Shown piece by piece: positions 9,036-17,350 of a stretch of DNA of 64,000 nucleotides. The stretch is from an uncultured Actinomycetes bacterium (GTDB lineage: Bacteria > Actinomycetota > Acidimicrobiia > Acidimicrobiales > Ilumatobacteraceae). Within the stretch, counting starts at the first letter, position 1. Each line of letters opens with the position of its first letter. The notes beneath the pieces are model-generated. The model was not told the DNA's origin. It saw nothing but the letters and a program-made list of their open reading frames with translations, and did not search any database. Made by a program: the position numbers and the translations under genes. The stretch lies in contig CALBSD010000058.1 in assembly GCA_937927625.1 (NCBI GenBank), positions 1 to 64,000 on the forward strand. The letters are read 5' to 3'.

Positions 9036-9812
9036 GTGGCAATCGAAGTGGCAACCCCGGTCTATGAAGGCCCCTTCGACCTCCTCTTGCACCTGATTAT
9101 GCGCGAGGAGGTGGACATCCACGAGATCAGCCTCTCCACCATTGTTGATGCCTATTTGGCTGAGTTGGTCAAGATGACCCAGCTCGACCTTGAGATTGCG
9201 ACTGAGTTCCTTCTCATTGCTGCCACTCTCATCGAATTGAAGACTCGACGTCTGTTGCCCGGCAAGGAAACGGTTGATCTTGATGAAGAATTGGCCCTGT
9301 GGGAAGAGCGGGATCTTCTCCTTGCGCGTCTTCTTGAAGCCAAGACATTCAAGGATGTCGCCAAAGTACTTGCTGTCTTTGTCGATGATGCCGACCGTGT
9401 GTATGCGCGTGTCGTTGGTGTTGACGAACGTTTCGAAGATGTTGTGCCTGACTTGCTTGAAGGCATGACTATCGAGAAGTTGCAGATGGGTTTCATACGT
9501 GCCATCACGCCGCGTCCACGTGACGAAGTCAATCTTTTTCACGTGTCGCCCATTCGTTTCACTGTTGCCGAAGCAGTAGAAGAACTGATGGATGAACTCC
9601 CTCGCATGGCACGCACTTCATTCCGCTCGCTCACGACTGGACTCGTTGAGCGTCTTGAAGTTGTCGTGCGTTTCTTGGCGTTGTTGGAGATGTACAAACA
9701 GGGCTATATCGAAATTGATCAGATTGATCGTTTCGGAGACATCGTTGTTGAGTGGACAGGTATCGGGCCAGGTGACTCTGGCCCGCTTGAGATTGATTTG
9801 TACGAGGGCTAA
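9036..9812 (+). CDS. scpA: Segregation and condensation protein A
   Basis: Kleisin subunit of the SMC-ScpAB condensin that compacts and segregates chromosomes, 258 residues. The N-terminal PVYEGPFDLLLHLI and EEVDIHEISLSTI segments are the kleisin hallmark, followed by ELKTRRLLP. The C-terminal winged-helix part ends with EIDQIDRFGDIVVEW. The start is GTG. scpB begins five bases after the stop, so the pair is co-transcribed, as in Rv1709-Rv1710. Confidence 0.94.
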   Translation: MAIEVATPVYEGPFDLLLHLIMREEVDIHEISLSTIVDAYLAELVKMTQLDLEIATEFLLIAATLIELKTRRLLPGKETVDLDEELALWEERDLLLARLLEAKTFKDVAKVLAVFVDDADRVYARVVGVDERFEDVVPDLLEGMTIEKLQMGFIRAITPRPRDEVNLFHVSPIRFTVAEAVEELMDELPRMARTSFRSLTTGLVERLEVVVRFLALLEMYKQGYIEIDQIDRFGDIVVEWTGIGPGDSGPLEIDLYEG

Positions 9813-9817
9813 GGATT

Positions 9818-10480
9818 ATGGAAGCTGAAGTAACGACAGAGGCCGTACGTGCTGTGGAAGCGATTCTTATGGTCGCCCATGAACCTGTACCGACAGATCT
9901 CATCGCTCAATTGGTCGAACTGCCAAGTGCGACGGTGGAAGAAGTGTGCGTCCGACTCGCAGAGTCATATGAGTCTGCAGGTCATGGTTTTCAGGTTGCA
10001 AAGGTTGCAGGCGGCTGGCGTTTTCAGACGCACCCTGATCTTGCTCCGTACGTGGAGCGTTTTATTCTCGATGGGCAGCGCGCACGCTTGTCTGGTGCCG
10101 CACTAGAAACACTTGCCATCATTGCTTACAAGCAGCCCATCTCGCGTTTGCAGATTGCATCTATTCGCGGCGTTGACCCAGACGCTGTGATGCGTACATT
10201 GCATGGCCGTGGTTACATCGCGCCAGTTGCTCGCGATAACGGACCTGGGCAAGCAGTGATGTGGGGAACAACTCAGTTGTTCCTTGAAAAATTAGGTCTT
10301 GCATCATTGGCTGATATGCCACCGATTGCAACGTTCGTGCCCGACGCATCTTTGGTGGAAGCGTTGGAAAAGACACTGCGGATTGAAGCAGAACCACTTG
10401 TTACGGCGGACGCCTCGGAAGAAACTGAAGCGCCATCGGAAGAGGCTGCTGAGTCTGTCGAAAGTACTGAGGCAGAGTAA
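9818..10480 (+). CDS. scpB: Segregation and condensation protein B
   Basis: Winged-helix partner of ScpA and SMC. Two tandem winged-helix domains span about residues 5-165, including LSGAALETLAIIAYKQPISR and IRGVDPDAVMRTLHGRGYI, which are diagnostic. The last ~40 residues are a Glu/Ala/Ser-rich acidic tail that is probably disordered. The stop directly abuts the GTG of rluB. Confidence 0.94.
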   Translation: MEAEVTTEAVRAVEAILMVAHEPVPTDLIAQLVELPSATVEEVCVRLAESYESAGHGFQVAKVAGGWRFQTHPDLAPYVERFILDGQRARLSGAALETLAIIAYKQPISRLQIASIRGVDPDAVMRTLHGRGYIAPVARDNGPGQAVMWGTTQLFLEKLGLASLADMPPIATFVPDASLVEALEKTLRIEAEPLVTADASEETEAPSEEAAESVESTEAE

Positions 10481-11299
10481 GTGCCGCGCAACACCTCGCC
10501 GGGAGGCGCGGTTCCAGAGCCTCCATTGTGGGAGACACTGATTCAGAACGCCAAGGATGCAGAAGCCGAAGGTGAGCGCCTGCAAAAAGTTCTCGCTCGT
10601 GTCGGTTTCGGTTCTCGTCGTATTTGTGAGGATCTCATTGCAGATCGTCGAGTGACGGTCAATGGTGAGATCGCGATTCTCGGACGACGTGTCGATGTTT
10701 CGAAAGACGAAGTGTGTGTTGACGGCCATCCTGTGGGTGTCGTTCCGGGTCTCGTCTACTACCTGATGAATAAGCCAGAAGGTGTCGTGACAACGTCATC
10801 AGATACCCATGGTCGTCCCACGGTCTTGGAGATGGTTCCTGAAGAGCCGCGAGTGTTCTCGGTGGGTCGTCTTGATATGGAAACCACCGGGTTGTTGATT
10901 CTGACGAACGACGGACAGTTGACTCAGCATCTCACTCACCCAAGCCGGGGCGTGGAGAAGGAATACATCGCGGAAGTGGAGTGCGGTCCCCGTGGTGTTT
11001 CCCATGGTGCGTTGCGGGAACTTCGTGAAGGTGTGGAACTTGAAGATGGATGGACGGCACCTGCGCAGGTGGGGCAACCAGAGCCTGGCGTTCTGCGCAT
11101 CATTATTCACGAAGGACGTAATCGACAGGTTCGCCGCATGTGTGATGCCGTGGGCTACCCAGTGATTCGGCTTGTACGAACACGTATTGGTCCTTTGATG
11201 GACACGAGATTGGCCCCGGGCGACTGGCGTGAGCTGACACTTGATGAAGTGCGTGCGTTATCTGGGGCAGTCGAAGACATCGACATGGATACCATTTAG
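10481..11299 (+). CDS. rluB: 23S rRNA pseudouridine synthase RluB-type
   Basis: 272 residues. A basic S4 RNA-binding domain (about 33-80, RLQKVLARVGFGSRR) is followed by an RsuA/RluB catalytic domain with GRLDMETTGLLILTNDG; Asp132 is the catalytic nucleophile. Predicted to isomerise a uridine in 23S rRNA helix 89-type sequence; the exact target is inferred from family. About 30 extra residues precede the S4 domain. scpA-scpB-rluB order matches Rv1709-Rv1711, but the cytidylate kinase gene (cmk) that follows in mycobacteria is absent here. Confidence 0.92.
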   Translation: MPRNTSPGGAVPEPPLWETLIQNAKDAEAEGERLQKVLARVGFGSRRICEDLIADRRVTVNGEIAILGRRVDVSKDEVCVDGHPVGVVPGLVYYLMNKPEGVVTTSSDTHGRPTVLEMVPEEPRVFSVGRLDMETTGLLILTNDGQLTQHLTHPSRGVEKEYIAEVECGPRGVSHGALRELREGVELEDGWTAPAQVGQPEPGVLRIIIHEGRNRQVRRMCDAVGYPVIRLVRTRIGPLMDTRLAPGDWRELTLDEVRALSGAVEDIDMDTI

Positions 11300-11301
11300 T
11301 T

Positions 11302-12381
11302 GTGAAATCGTCTGCTTCATTCGCTGCAGGTCGAGCAAATGTGCTCGGACTTGGCTTAATCGGCGGTTCATTGGCCCTTGCGCTTCAGCGTGCTGGATAC
11401 GAAGTGGGCGGACATGATGCTGATTCTGCAAAGACTGCGGTGGCGCTTGAACGTGGAATTATCAATCACGGTGAACTCTTTGAAGATGCAGAAGTCACTT
11501 TTGTTGCAACACCGGTGAACACAGTTGCAGAGCAGGTTTCTATCGCATTGCAACAAACCTCAGGCGTTGTCACCGATGTCGGATCTGTGAAGGCACACGT
11601 TTCAACGGCGATTTCTGATCCTCGTTTTGTTGCTGGTCACCCGATGGCCGGTTCGGAGCTCGATGGGCTTGATGGTGCAGATGCCGCCATGTTCGAAGGT
11701 GCTGTGTGGGTCCTGACGCCTTCGGCATCATCGTCTGATGTTTCTTTCTCGACGCTTGCAGGTCTCATCACAAAGATCGGTGCGGAAGTTGTTGCACTTG
11801 ACCCACAACATCACGACGACTTAGTTGCAATTGTGAGCCACGTTCCGCACCTGACTGCGGCAACGTTGATGCGACTCGCAGACAATCGTTCCGAAGAGCA
11901 TCTTGCGTTGTTGCGTCTCGCTGCCGGCGGTTTCCGAGATATGACGCGTATTGCTTCGGGGCGTCCTGGAATTTGGTTGGACATTTGCGAACAGAATCGC
12001 GATGCCATCGTGCGTGGTCTTGATTCCCTTATTGGTGGTCTCTCTGAAATGCGCGACATCGTTGCTGCGGGTAATCGCGAGGCTCTCTTCGCTTCGCTTG
12101 ACCAAGCACGACGTGCTCGTATGAATCTTCCCGTGGGCGCTGGCTCTGTCGAAGACCTCGTGGAAGTGCGTATTCCTATTCCGGACCGTCCCGGTGGTGC
12201 AGCTGATGTCTTCACGTTGTCGGGAGAACTTGCGGTCAACATTTATGACTTCGAAGTTGTTCACTCCGCTGAGGGAGATCGCGGTGTCATGGTGACAGTG
12301 ATTCGTGCTGAGCATGCAGACATCTTCCGTGGTGGACTTCTTGCTCGCGGATTCCGACCAGCAGTGCAACCATTGACATGA
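11302..12381 (+). CDS. tyrA: Prephenate dehydrogenase
   Basis: NAD(P)-dependent oxidative decarboxylation of prephenate in tyrosine synthesis, 359 residues. The Rossmann motif is LGLGLIGGSLALALQ near residues 15-30. The TyrA segment DVGSVKAHV and GHPMAGSELDG follow, then an all-helical dimerisation domain. The last ~75 residues (IPDRPGGAADVFTLSGELAV onwards) look like an ACT-like regulatory domain, suggesting feedback control by tyrosine; this is inferred from fold only. GTG start two bases after rluB; the stop overlaps the aroA start (ATGA). Confidence 0.9.
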   Translation: MKSSASFAAGRANVLGLGLIGGSLALALQRAGYEVGGHDADSAKTAVALERGIINHGELFEDAEVTFVATPVNTVAEQVSIALQQTSGVVTDVGSVKAHVSTAISDPRFVAGHPMAGSELDGLDGADAAMFEGAVWVLTPSASSSDVSFSTLAGLITKIGAEVVALDPQHHDDLVAIVSHVPHLTAATLMRLADNRSEEHLALLRLAAGGFRDMTRIASGRPGIWLDICEQNRDAIVRGLDSLIGGLSEMRDIVAAGNREALFASLDQARRARMNLPVGAGSVEDLVEVRIPIPDRPGGAADVFTLSGELAVNIYDFEVVHSAEGDRGVMVTVIRAEHADIFRGGLLARGFRPAVQPLT

Positions 12382-13658
12382 GCACTGTCACGTTCTCGGC
12401 CCCGCAAGGGAAATTGAATGCAACGGTTCGTGTCCCGGGTTCAAAAAGTGTCGCTAATCGGGCGTTGGTATGTGCTCTGTTAGCTGAAGGTGAGTCGCGC
12501 ATCTCTGGTCTCCCAGACGGCGATGACACGGCAGTCATTCTTGATGTGCTCAATCAGATGAAGCGAATGCGACAAGACGAAAATGCCATTGTGGTGTCCG
12601 GATCTCGTGAAGTGAAATTGCTAGGGATCATTGACGCACAATTGGCTGGCACGTCGTCTCGATTTTTAACAGCTGTTGCAGCACTGGGCGATGCGACGTG
12701 CATTGTTGATGGCGGTGAACCACTTCGCGGTCGTCCCATGACAGATCTACATGATGCACTTTCTTCGCTTGGTGCTGAACTGACTCCTCTTGGCCAGGCT
12801 GGACATCTACCTATTTCGGTGAGTCGAGGTTCAATTCACGGAGGGCACATCTCCATTCGTGGCGATGTTTCCAGTCAATTCATCTCAGCGCTGATGTTGA
12901 TTGGACCAATGCTTGATGACGGACTGGTCGTTGACGTGGTTAGTGAACTTGTTTCTCGTTCGTATGTGGAGATGACGGCACAAGTGATGTCTTCGTTCGG
13001 AGCGGAGGCGCAGATTTCTGATGCACAGATCTCGATTGCGCCTGGCGGATACAAGGCGACGGACTATGTGGTTGAGCCTGACTTCTCTTCGGCCGCATTT
13101 CCGCTTGTTGCTGTTGCATTGCGAGAAGGCACCGTGAGCGTGCCGTCGCTGGCATTGGCGGAGATGCAGGGCGATGCTGAAATTCTGGAAATCTTGAAGA
13201 AGATGGGATGTGCCGTCTCGAAGAAGAATTCAGACATAGAGGTGTCTCGTTCCGATCAGCGCTTGCATGGAATTGAAATTGACATGTCTGACTGTTCGGA
13301 TCTAGTTCCTGCCGTCGCTGTGGGGATGCTGTTTGCTGATTCGGATAGCCGAATCACTGGAGTGGGGTTTATTCGTCGCAAAGAAAGCGACCGCTTGGGC
13401 GACCTTGCATCTGAACTTCAGAAGATTGGCGCAGAGATCGAAGTGGAAGAAGACGGACTCGTTATTCATCCATTACGAGACATGCGTCCTGCCTCGTTAA
13501 GCACTCATCATGACCATCGTCTGGCCATGGCATTTTCATTGCTGGCACTTTCCATTGAAGGTGTGGAAATCGAGGACCCAGCTGTCGTCTCGAAGAGTTG
13601 GCCCGGTTTCTTTGCCGATATGGGTGCAATCCTCGGTGCCTCTGGCAGCCAGCACTAG
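12378..13658 (+). CDS. aroA: 3-phosphoshikimate 1-carboxyvinyltransferase (EPSP synthase)
   Basis: Condenses shikimate-3-phosphate with phosphoenolpyruvate, sixth step of the shikimate pathway, 426 residues. Visible signatures are VPGSKSVANRALVCALLAEG near the N-terminus (the catalytic Lys), a GTSSRFLTAVAAL segment corresponding to the family's GNAGTxxR region, GRPMTDLHDAL, RRKESDRLGDLA and DHRLAMAFSLLAL. The first has SVANRAL and the second GTSSRF, so the canonical NAGTA motif is altered. Its coupling with tyrA joins two steps of aromatic amino acid synthesis. It is followed after nine bases by the envelope cluster, with no cmk. Confidence 0.93.
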   Translation: MSTVTFSAPQGKLNATVRVPGSKSVANRALVCALLAEGESRISGLPDGDDTAVILDVLNQMKRMRQDENAIVVSGSREVKLLGIIDAQLAGTSSRFLTAVAALGDATCIVDGGEPLRGRPMTDLHDALSSLGAELTPLGQAGHLPISVSRGSIHGGHISIRGDVSSQFISALMLIGPMLDDGLVVDVVSELVSRSYVEMTAQVMSSFGAEAQISDAQISIAPGGYKATDYVVEPDFSSAAFPLVAVALREGTVSVPSLALAEMQGDAEILEILKKMGCAVSKKNSDIEVSRSDQRLHGIEIDMSDCSDLVPAVAVGMLFADSDSRITGVGFIRRKESDRLGDLASELQKIGAEIEVEEDGLVIHPLRDMRPASLSTHHDHRLAMAFSLLALSIEGVEIEDPAVVSKSWPGFFADMGAILGASGSQH

Positions 13659-13667
13659 CCTCGCGAT

Positions 13668-14291
13668 ATGGAAGTTTCTGTCGTCGCCTTTGATGTGGAC
13701 AACACGTTGACAGTGCGTGACTGTGTCGTTCCGTTTATGCGTCGCGTTGCTGGTACGTCAACTCTTGTTTTTGCCATGGTGCGACGACCGCTTGACGTTC
13801 TGCGCATGATTGCGGCAAAGGACCGAGATGCCCTGAAAGCTTTCTTTGTTTCGGCTGCATTTGCAGGAAAATCTGTTGATGAGGTGAATGAGATAGCTGT
13901 GGCGTTCGCTGAAGTGGTCGCTGAGAAGTGGATGCGGCCCGATGTTGCCCAACGCTTGCGTTGGCATCAAGAACAAGGTCATGTCGTTGTTTTGGTTTCG
14001 GCCTCGTTGCAGCCATATCTCGATGTACTGGGCGACTTGTTGGAGGTCGATGCAGTGCTGTGCACGGGCCTTCAGGAAACTGATGGCGTGTACTCCGGAG
14101 AAATCGTGGGCGCAAATTGTCGTGGTGCAGAGAAAGTTGAGCGTCTGCATTCGTGGTGTAGTTCCGCCGGTATACCAGTGTCGGCTGTGAAGTATGCATA
14201 CGGTGATTCTTCAGGAGATCACCAGCTGCTCCTATCGGTAGAGAATGGTGTGCTTGTGAAGTCGATTGAGTTGACGCGAGTTCCCGCATGA
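13668..14291 (+). CDS. HAD-IB (SerB-like) phosphatase, candidate DPPR phosphatase
   Basis: 207 residues of the phosphoserine-phosphatase-like HAD-IB class. Motif I is FDVDNTLT (Asp9, Asp11), motif II Ser111 (LVSASLQPYL), motif III Lys156 (RGAEKVERL), motif IV GDSSGD (179-184). The gene overlaps the UbiA-type prenyltransferase by four bases and precedes dprE1-dprE2. That pathway needs a phosphatase acting on decaprenyl-phosphoryl-5-phosphoribose. In mycobacteria this step is assigned to a PAP2-family protein (Rv3807c), which is absent here, so I infer this HAD enzyme may do the job. Generic alternatives are phosphoserine or other small-molecule phosphatases. The class is certain; the substrate is not. 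Confidence 0.8.
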   Translation: MEVSVVAFDVDNTLTVRDCVVPFMRRVAGTSTLVFAMVRRPLDVLRMIAAKDRDALKAFFVSAAFAGKSVDEVNEIAVAFAEVVAEKWMRPDVAQRLRWHQEQGHVVVLVSASLQPYLDVLGDLLEVDAVLCTGLQETDGVYSGEIVGANCRGAEKVERLHSWCSSAGIPVSAVKYAYGDSSGDHQLLLSVENGVLVKSIELTRVPA

Positions 14292-15157
14292 TGAAGGCAA
14301 TTCTGAAAGAGGCTCGTCCGAACCAATGGACGAAGAATGTTCTCGTATTCGCTGCCCCTGGCGCTCTTGGAGTGTTGAATCAGTGGCAACCACTGTGGAA
14401 GACATTGGTGATGTTTGTGGCGTTCTGTCTTGTTGCGAGCGGAACGTATTACTGGAACGACATCAAGGATGTTGAGCAAGACAGGTTGCATCCAAAGAAG
14501 AAGTTCCGCCCTATTGCCAGCGGGGCTATTCCATTGCCTGTCGCTCGTGTGGTGGGTACAGCATTGCTGCTGGGTGGCCCAGCATTGGCCGCGTCTATTC
14601 GCGTGCAAGCTGGTGGGGTTGTTGCTCTGTATGCAGTCTTGACGATTGCATACAGCACGCGTCTAAAGCATGTTCCATTGCTTGATCTTGCGATTGTTGC
14701 AAGTGGATTTGTTCTGAGGGCAATGGCGGGTGCAGCGGGTACTCAAACCCCGATGTCGAATTGGTTTGTTCTCTGCACTACTTTCGGATCTTTCTTTATC
14801 GTGACGGGGAAGCGCTTCGCAGAGCTTGCAGAGATGGGGGAGAATGCCGCCAGTACGCGTGCATCGCTGAAGGCCTACACCATTCCGTATCTGCGTCAAG
14901 TTCTCGTTGTGTCCTGCACTGCAACAGTTGTTACCTACTGCATGTGGGCCTTTGAGAATTCATCGAATTCGGGCGAGTCGTTCCCACTGCACAGCCTCTC
15001 AATCATTCCGATGGTGTTGGCTCTGCTTCGCTATCTCATGGTTCTCGAAAATGGTGGCGGCGGCGCACCTGAAGAAGTATTTATGAGCGATCGTGCGCTG
15101 CAGTTTTATGGTCTCGTTTGGGTGCTTGTGTATGGCTGCGCCGTTTACAGTGCGTAA
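14288..15157 (+). CDS. ubiA: Decaprenyl-phosphate phosphoribosyltransferase (UbiA family)
   Basis: 289-residue polytopic UbiA-superfamily membrane enzyme. The Asp-rich motif NDIKDVEQD (57-65) is followed by RLHPKKKFRPIASG, the form found in DPPR synthase (Rv3806c) rather than in quinone prenyltransferases. The N-terminal RPNQWTKNVLVFAAP and the central TGKRFAEL segment also match that branch. It is expected to transfer 5-phosphoribose from PRPP to decaprenyl phosphate, the first step toward decaprenyl-phosphoryl-arabinose. Several hydrophobic segments are evident (e.g. 40-56, 85-140, 175-235). Start overlaps the HAD gene; dprE1 begins 49 bases after its stop. Confidence 0.88.
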   Translation: MMKAILKEARPNQWTKNVLVFAAPGALGVLNQWQPLWKTLVMFVAFCLVASGTYYWNDIKDVEQDRLHPKKKFRPIASGAIPLPVARVVGTALLLGGPALAASIRVQAGGVVALYAVLTIAYSTRLKHVPLLDLAIVASGFVLRAMAGAAGTQTPMSNWFVLCTTFGSFFIVTGKRFAELAEMGENAASTRASLKAYTIPYLRQVLVVSCTATVVTYCMWAFENSSNSGESFPLHSLSIIPMVLALLRYLMVLENGGGGAPEEVFMSDRALQFYGLVWVLVYGCAVYSA

Positions 15158-15206
15158 GCATCAGATTCGACCTTTTTCGTCAGTTTCCAGCGTCTAGAAT
15201 CATTCA

Positions 15207-16586
15207 ATGACGATGCAGCGCCTATCGGGGTGGGGTCGCACAGCTTGGACTGTTGCAGACGTTATTTCCAGCACCGATGAGAACACCATTCGGAACACGT
15301 TGACTGGTGTCGGCGACAGAGGAGCGATTGCTCGTGGTCTTGGTCGTTCGTACGGTGCTGCCGCGCAAAATGCTGGTGGAACAGTCATCGAAATGACAAG
15401 TGAGCATGATCCTCTCGGAGTCGATGCAGTTCTCGATCCATTGTCAGGTGTGCTTGACGTTGCCTCGAGTGTGAGCCTCGATTCCATCTTGCGCATGTGT
15501 GTGCCGCGTGGTTGGTTTGTGCCCGTGACGCCAGGGACTCGATTTGTGACAGTCGGAGGTGCAATCGCGTCAGACGTGCACGGAAAGAACCATCACATTG
15601 ACGGAAGCTTCGGACAGCATGTTTTGTCAATGACAGTGATGTTGTCCTCGGGCGAGATTGTTGAGATGAGCCCAGAAAGTAACCCCGCATGGTTTTGGGC
15701 GACTGTTGGCGGCATGGGCCTCACCGGAATTGTCCTTCGCGCTTCGATTCAAATGTTGAGCATCGAGAGTTCCAAGGTGCGCGTTGAGACGGAGCGTCTT
15801 GCGAATTTTGACGCAGTGTGTGAGGCAATGTCAGGTGATGGAGAAGATGACTCGTATCGCTATTCCGTTTGCTGGGTAGACCTTTTGGCAACGGGTTCAT
15901 CCATGGGTCGTGGTGTGTTGACTCGCGGTGACCATGCATCGGCCTCGGAATCAGACGATGACGATCCATTGCATTACGACCCGCGATTGCGTGTTTCTGC
16001 ACCCGGTTGGGTTCCTAATGGCCTGTTGAACAAGTTGTCGATCAAAGCATTCAATGAGGCGTGGTATCGCAAGGCGCCCTCGAATCGCCACGTTGGATTG
16101 GAATCAATTCCGGCGTTCTTTCACCCTCTTGATGGCGTGAATAAATGGAATCGTCTTTACGGCCCACAAGGATTCATTCAGTATCAGTTCATCGTTCCTC
16201 TGGATCGCACAGATGTTTTGCGCAAAGTCATCGAAACATTCTCTTCTGCAGGCGTGGCCTCTTTCTTGGCAGTGCTGAAGCGAATGGGGTCGCAGAACTT
16301 GGCGCCACTTTCGTTCCCCACGGAGGGTTGGACTCTCACATTGGACATGGCCGCGGGTATCAAGGGACTTGCAGAGTTGCTGTCGACGGTCGATGCGATG
16401 GTTCTCGACGCGGGAGGACGGCATTACTTGGCGAAAGATTCGCATGCGTCTCCAAGTGCTGTTCGCCGTGGTTACCCACGGTTTGAAGAATGGATGACAA
16501 CGCGTGATGCGATGGATCCATCAGGATTATGGCGCAGTGATTTGGCTCGCCGTCTCGGTTTAGTTGATCCAAGGAGAAACTCATGA
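15207..16586 (+). CDS. dprE1: Decaprenylphosphoryl-beta-D-ribose 2'-oxidase
   Basis: 459-residue FAD enzyme that oxidises decaprenyl-phosphoryl-ribose to the 2'-keto form. Family features in order: RLSGWGRTA, ARGLGRSYGAAAQN (FAD-binding PP-loop region), VTPGTRFVTVGGAIASDVHG with GKNHH (His129/His130), and the C-terminal YLAKDSH with Lys410, matching the conserved active-site Lys418 of M. tuberculosis. In the GWTLTLDM strand the residue corresponding to M. tuberculosis Cys387 (benzothiazinone target) is Thr378 by local alignment from memory. dprE2 overlaps its stop. I assign dprE1 rather than a generic FAD-linked oxidase because DPPR synthase and DprE2 are adjacent. Confidence 0.9.
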   Translation: MTMQRLSGWGRTAWTVADVISSTDENTIRNTLTGVGDRGAIARGLGRSYGAAAQNAGGTVIEMTSEHDPLGVDAVLDPLSGVLDVASSVSLDSILRMCVPRGWFVPVTPGTRFVTVGGAIASDVHGKNHHIDGSFGQHVLSMTVMLSSGEIVEMSPESNPAWFWATVGGMGLTGIVLRASIQMLSIESSKVRVETERLANFDAVCEAMSGDGEDDSYRYSVCWVDLLATGSSMGRGVLTRGDHASASESDDDDPLHYDPRLRVSAPGWVPNGLLNKLSIKAFNEAWYRKAPSNRHVGLESIPAFFHPLDGVNKWNRLYGPQGFIQYQFIVPLDRTDVLRKVIETFSSAGVASFLAVLKRMGSQNLAPLSFPTEGWTLTLDMAAGIKGLAELLSTVDAMVLDAGGRHYLAKDSHASPSAVRRGYPRFEEWMTTRDAMDPSGLWRSDLARRLGLVDPRRNS

Positions 16587-17347
16587 AAAATGGTGTCGGA
16601 GTTGCACAGAACATTGTGTTGTTCGGCGGTACTAGTGAAATTGGCCAGGCAATTCTTCGCCGTGTTGTGAAGCCCGGTGTTTCGCGTCTTGTTCTCGTGA
16701 GCCGCGATATCGACGCTGCAATTCAAGTGAGCCAAGAATTAGTGGGCGCACACCCAGAGCTCGATGTTCATCATGTTCGTTATGAGGCGAGCGATGCCGC
16801 ATCAATGGAGCATGTTGTTGCAGAGGTTGCTGATGCAATCGGCGACATCGATGTTGCAGTCGTTGCCCAGGGCTTACTTAATGAAGGTGCCGACTATTAC
16901 GCAAACCCTTCTTCCTTAATCGATCTCGTGAACGTGAACTTCACGGGTGAAATGGTTCTTCTGTATGCCCTCGCATCGCGGATGCGTCAGCAGGGCTACG
17001 GCAAGATTGTTGTCTTGTCTTCAGTTGCCGGAGAGCGTGTTCGTCGCGGCAATCCCGTTTATGGCGCTACCAAGGCTGGCATCGATGGTTTCGCATTGGC
17101 GATTGATCATGAACTTGCGGGCTCAGGTGCCTCGGTACTCGTCGTGCGTCCCGGTTTCGTCACAACAAAGATGACGACGGGAATGAAAAAGGCACCATTG
17201 TCGACGGATCCCGAGACAGTGGCTCGAATTGTGGAAAAGGGTATTTCGTCAGACAAGAAGATTGTTTGGGCACCTGCTCCGCTTCAGTGGATGTTCCTCA
17301 TTCTGAAGAACCTTCCGATTGTTATTTGGCGTCGTTTGCCAATTTGA
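16583..17347 (+). CDS. dprE2: Decaprenylphosphoryl-2-keto-beta-D-erythro-pentose reductase
   Basis: 254-residue short-chain dehydrogenase that reduces the keto product of DprE1 to decaprenyl-phosphoryl-arabinose using NAD(P)H. The cofactor motif is GGTSEIG (15-21), the catalytic Ser is at about 146 in LSSVAGERVRR, and Tyr160/Lys164 are in VYGATKAG. The C-terminus KNLPIVIWRRLPI closely matches DprE2 enzymes. The ATG overlaps the dprE1 stop. It converges on the mannosyltransferase gene with three bases between the coding ends. Confidence 0.9.
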   Translation: MKNGVGVAQNIVLFGGTSEIGQAILRRVVKPGVSRLVLVSRDIDAAIQVSQELVGAHPELDVHHVRYEASDAASMEHVVAEVADAIGDIDVAVVAQGLLNEGADYYANPSSLIDLVNVNFTGEMVLLYALASRMRQQGYGKIVVLSSVAGERVRRGNPVYGATKAGIDGFALAIDHELAGSGASVLVVRPGFVTTKMTTGMKKAPLSTDPETVARIVEKGISSDKKIVWAPAPLQWMFLILKNLPIVIWRRLPI

Positions 17348-17350
17348 TCA

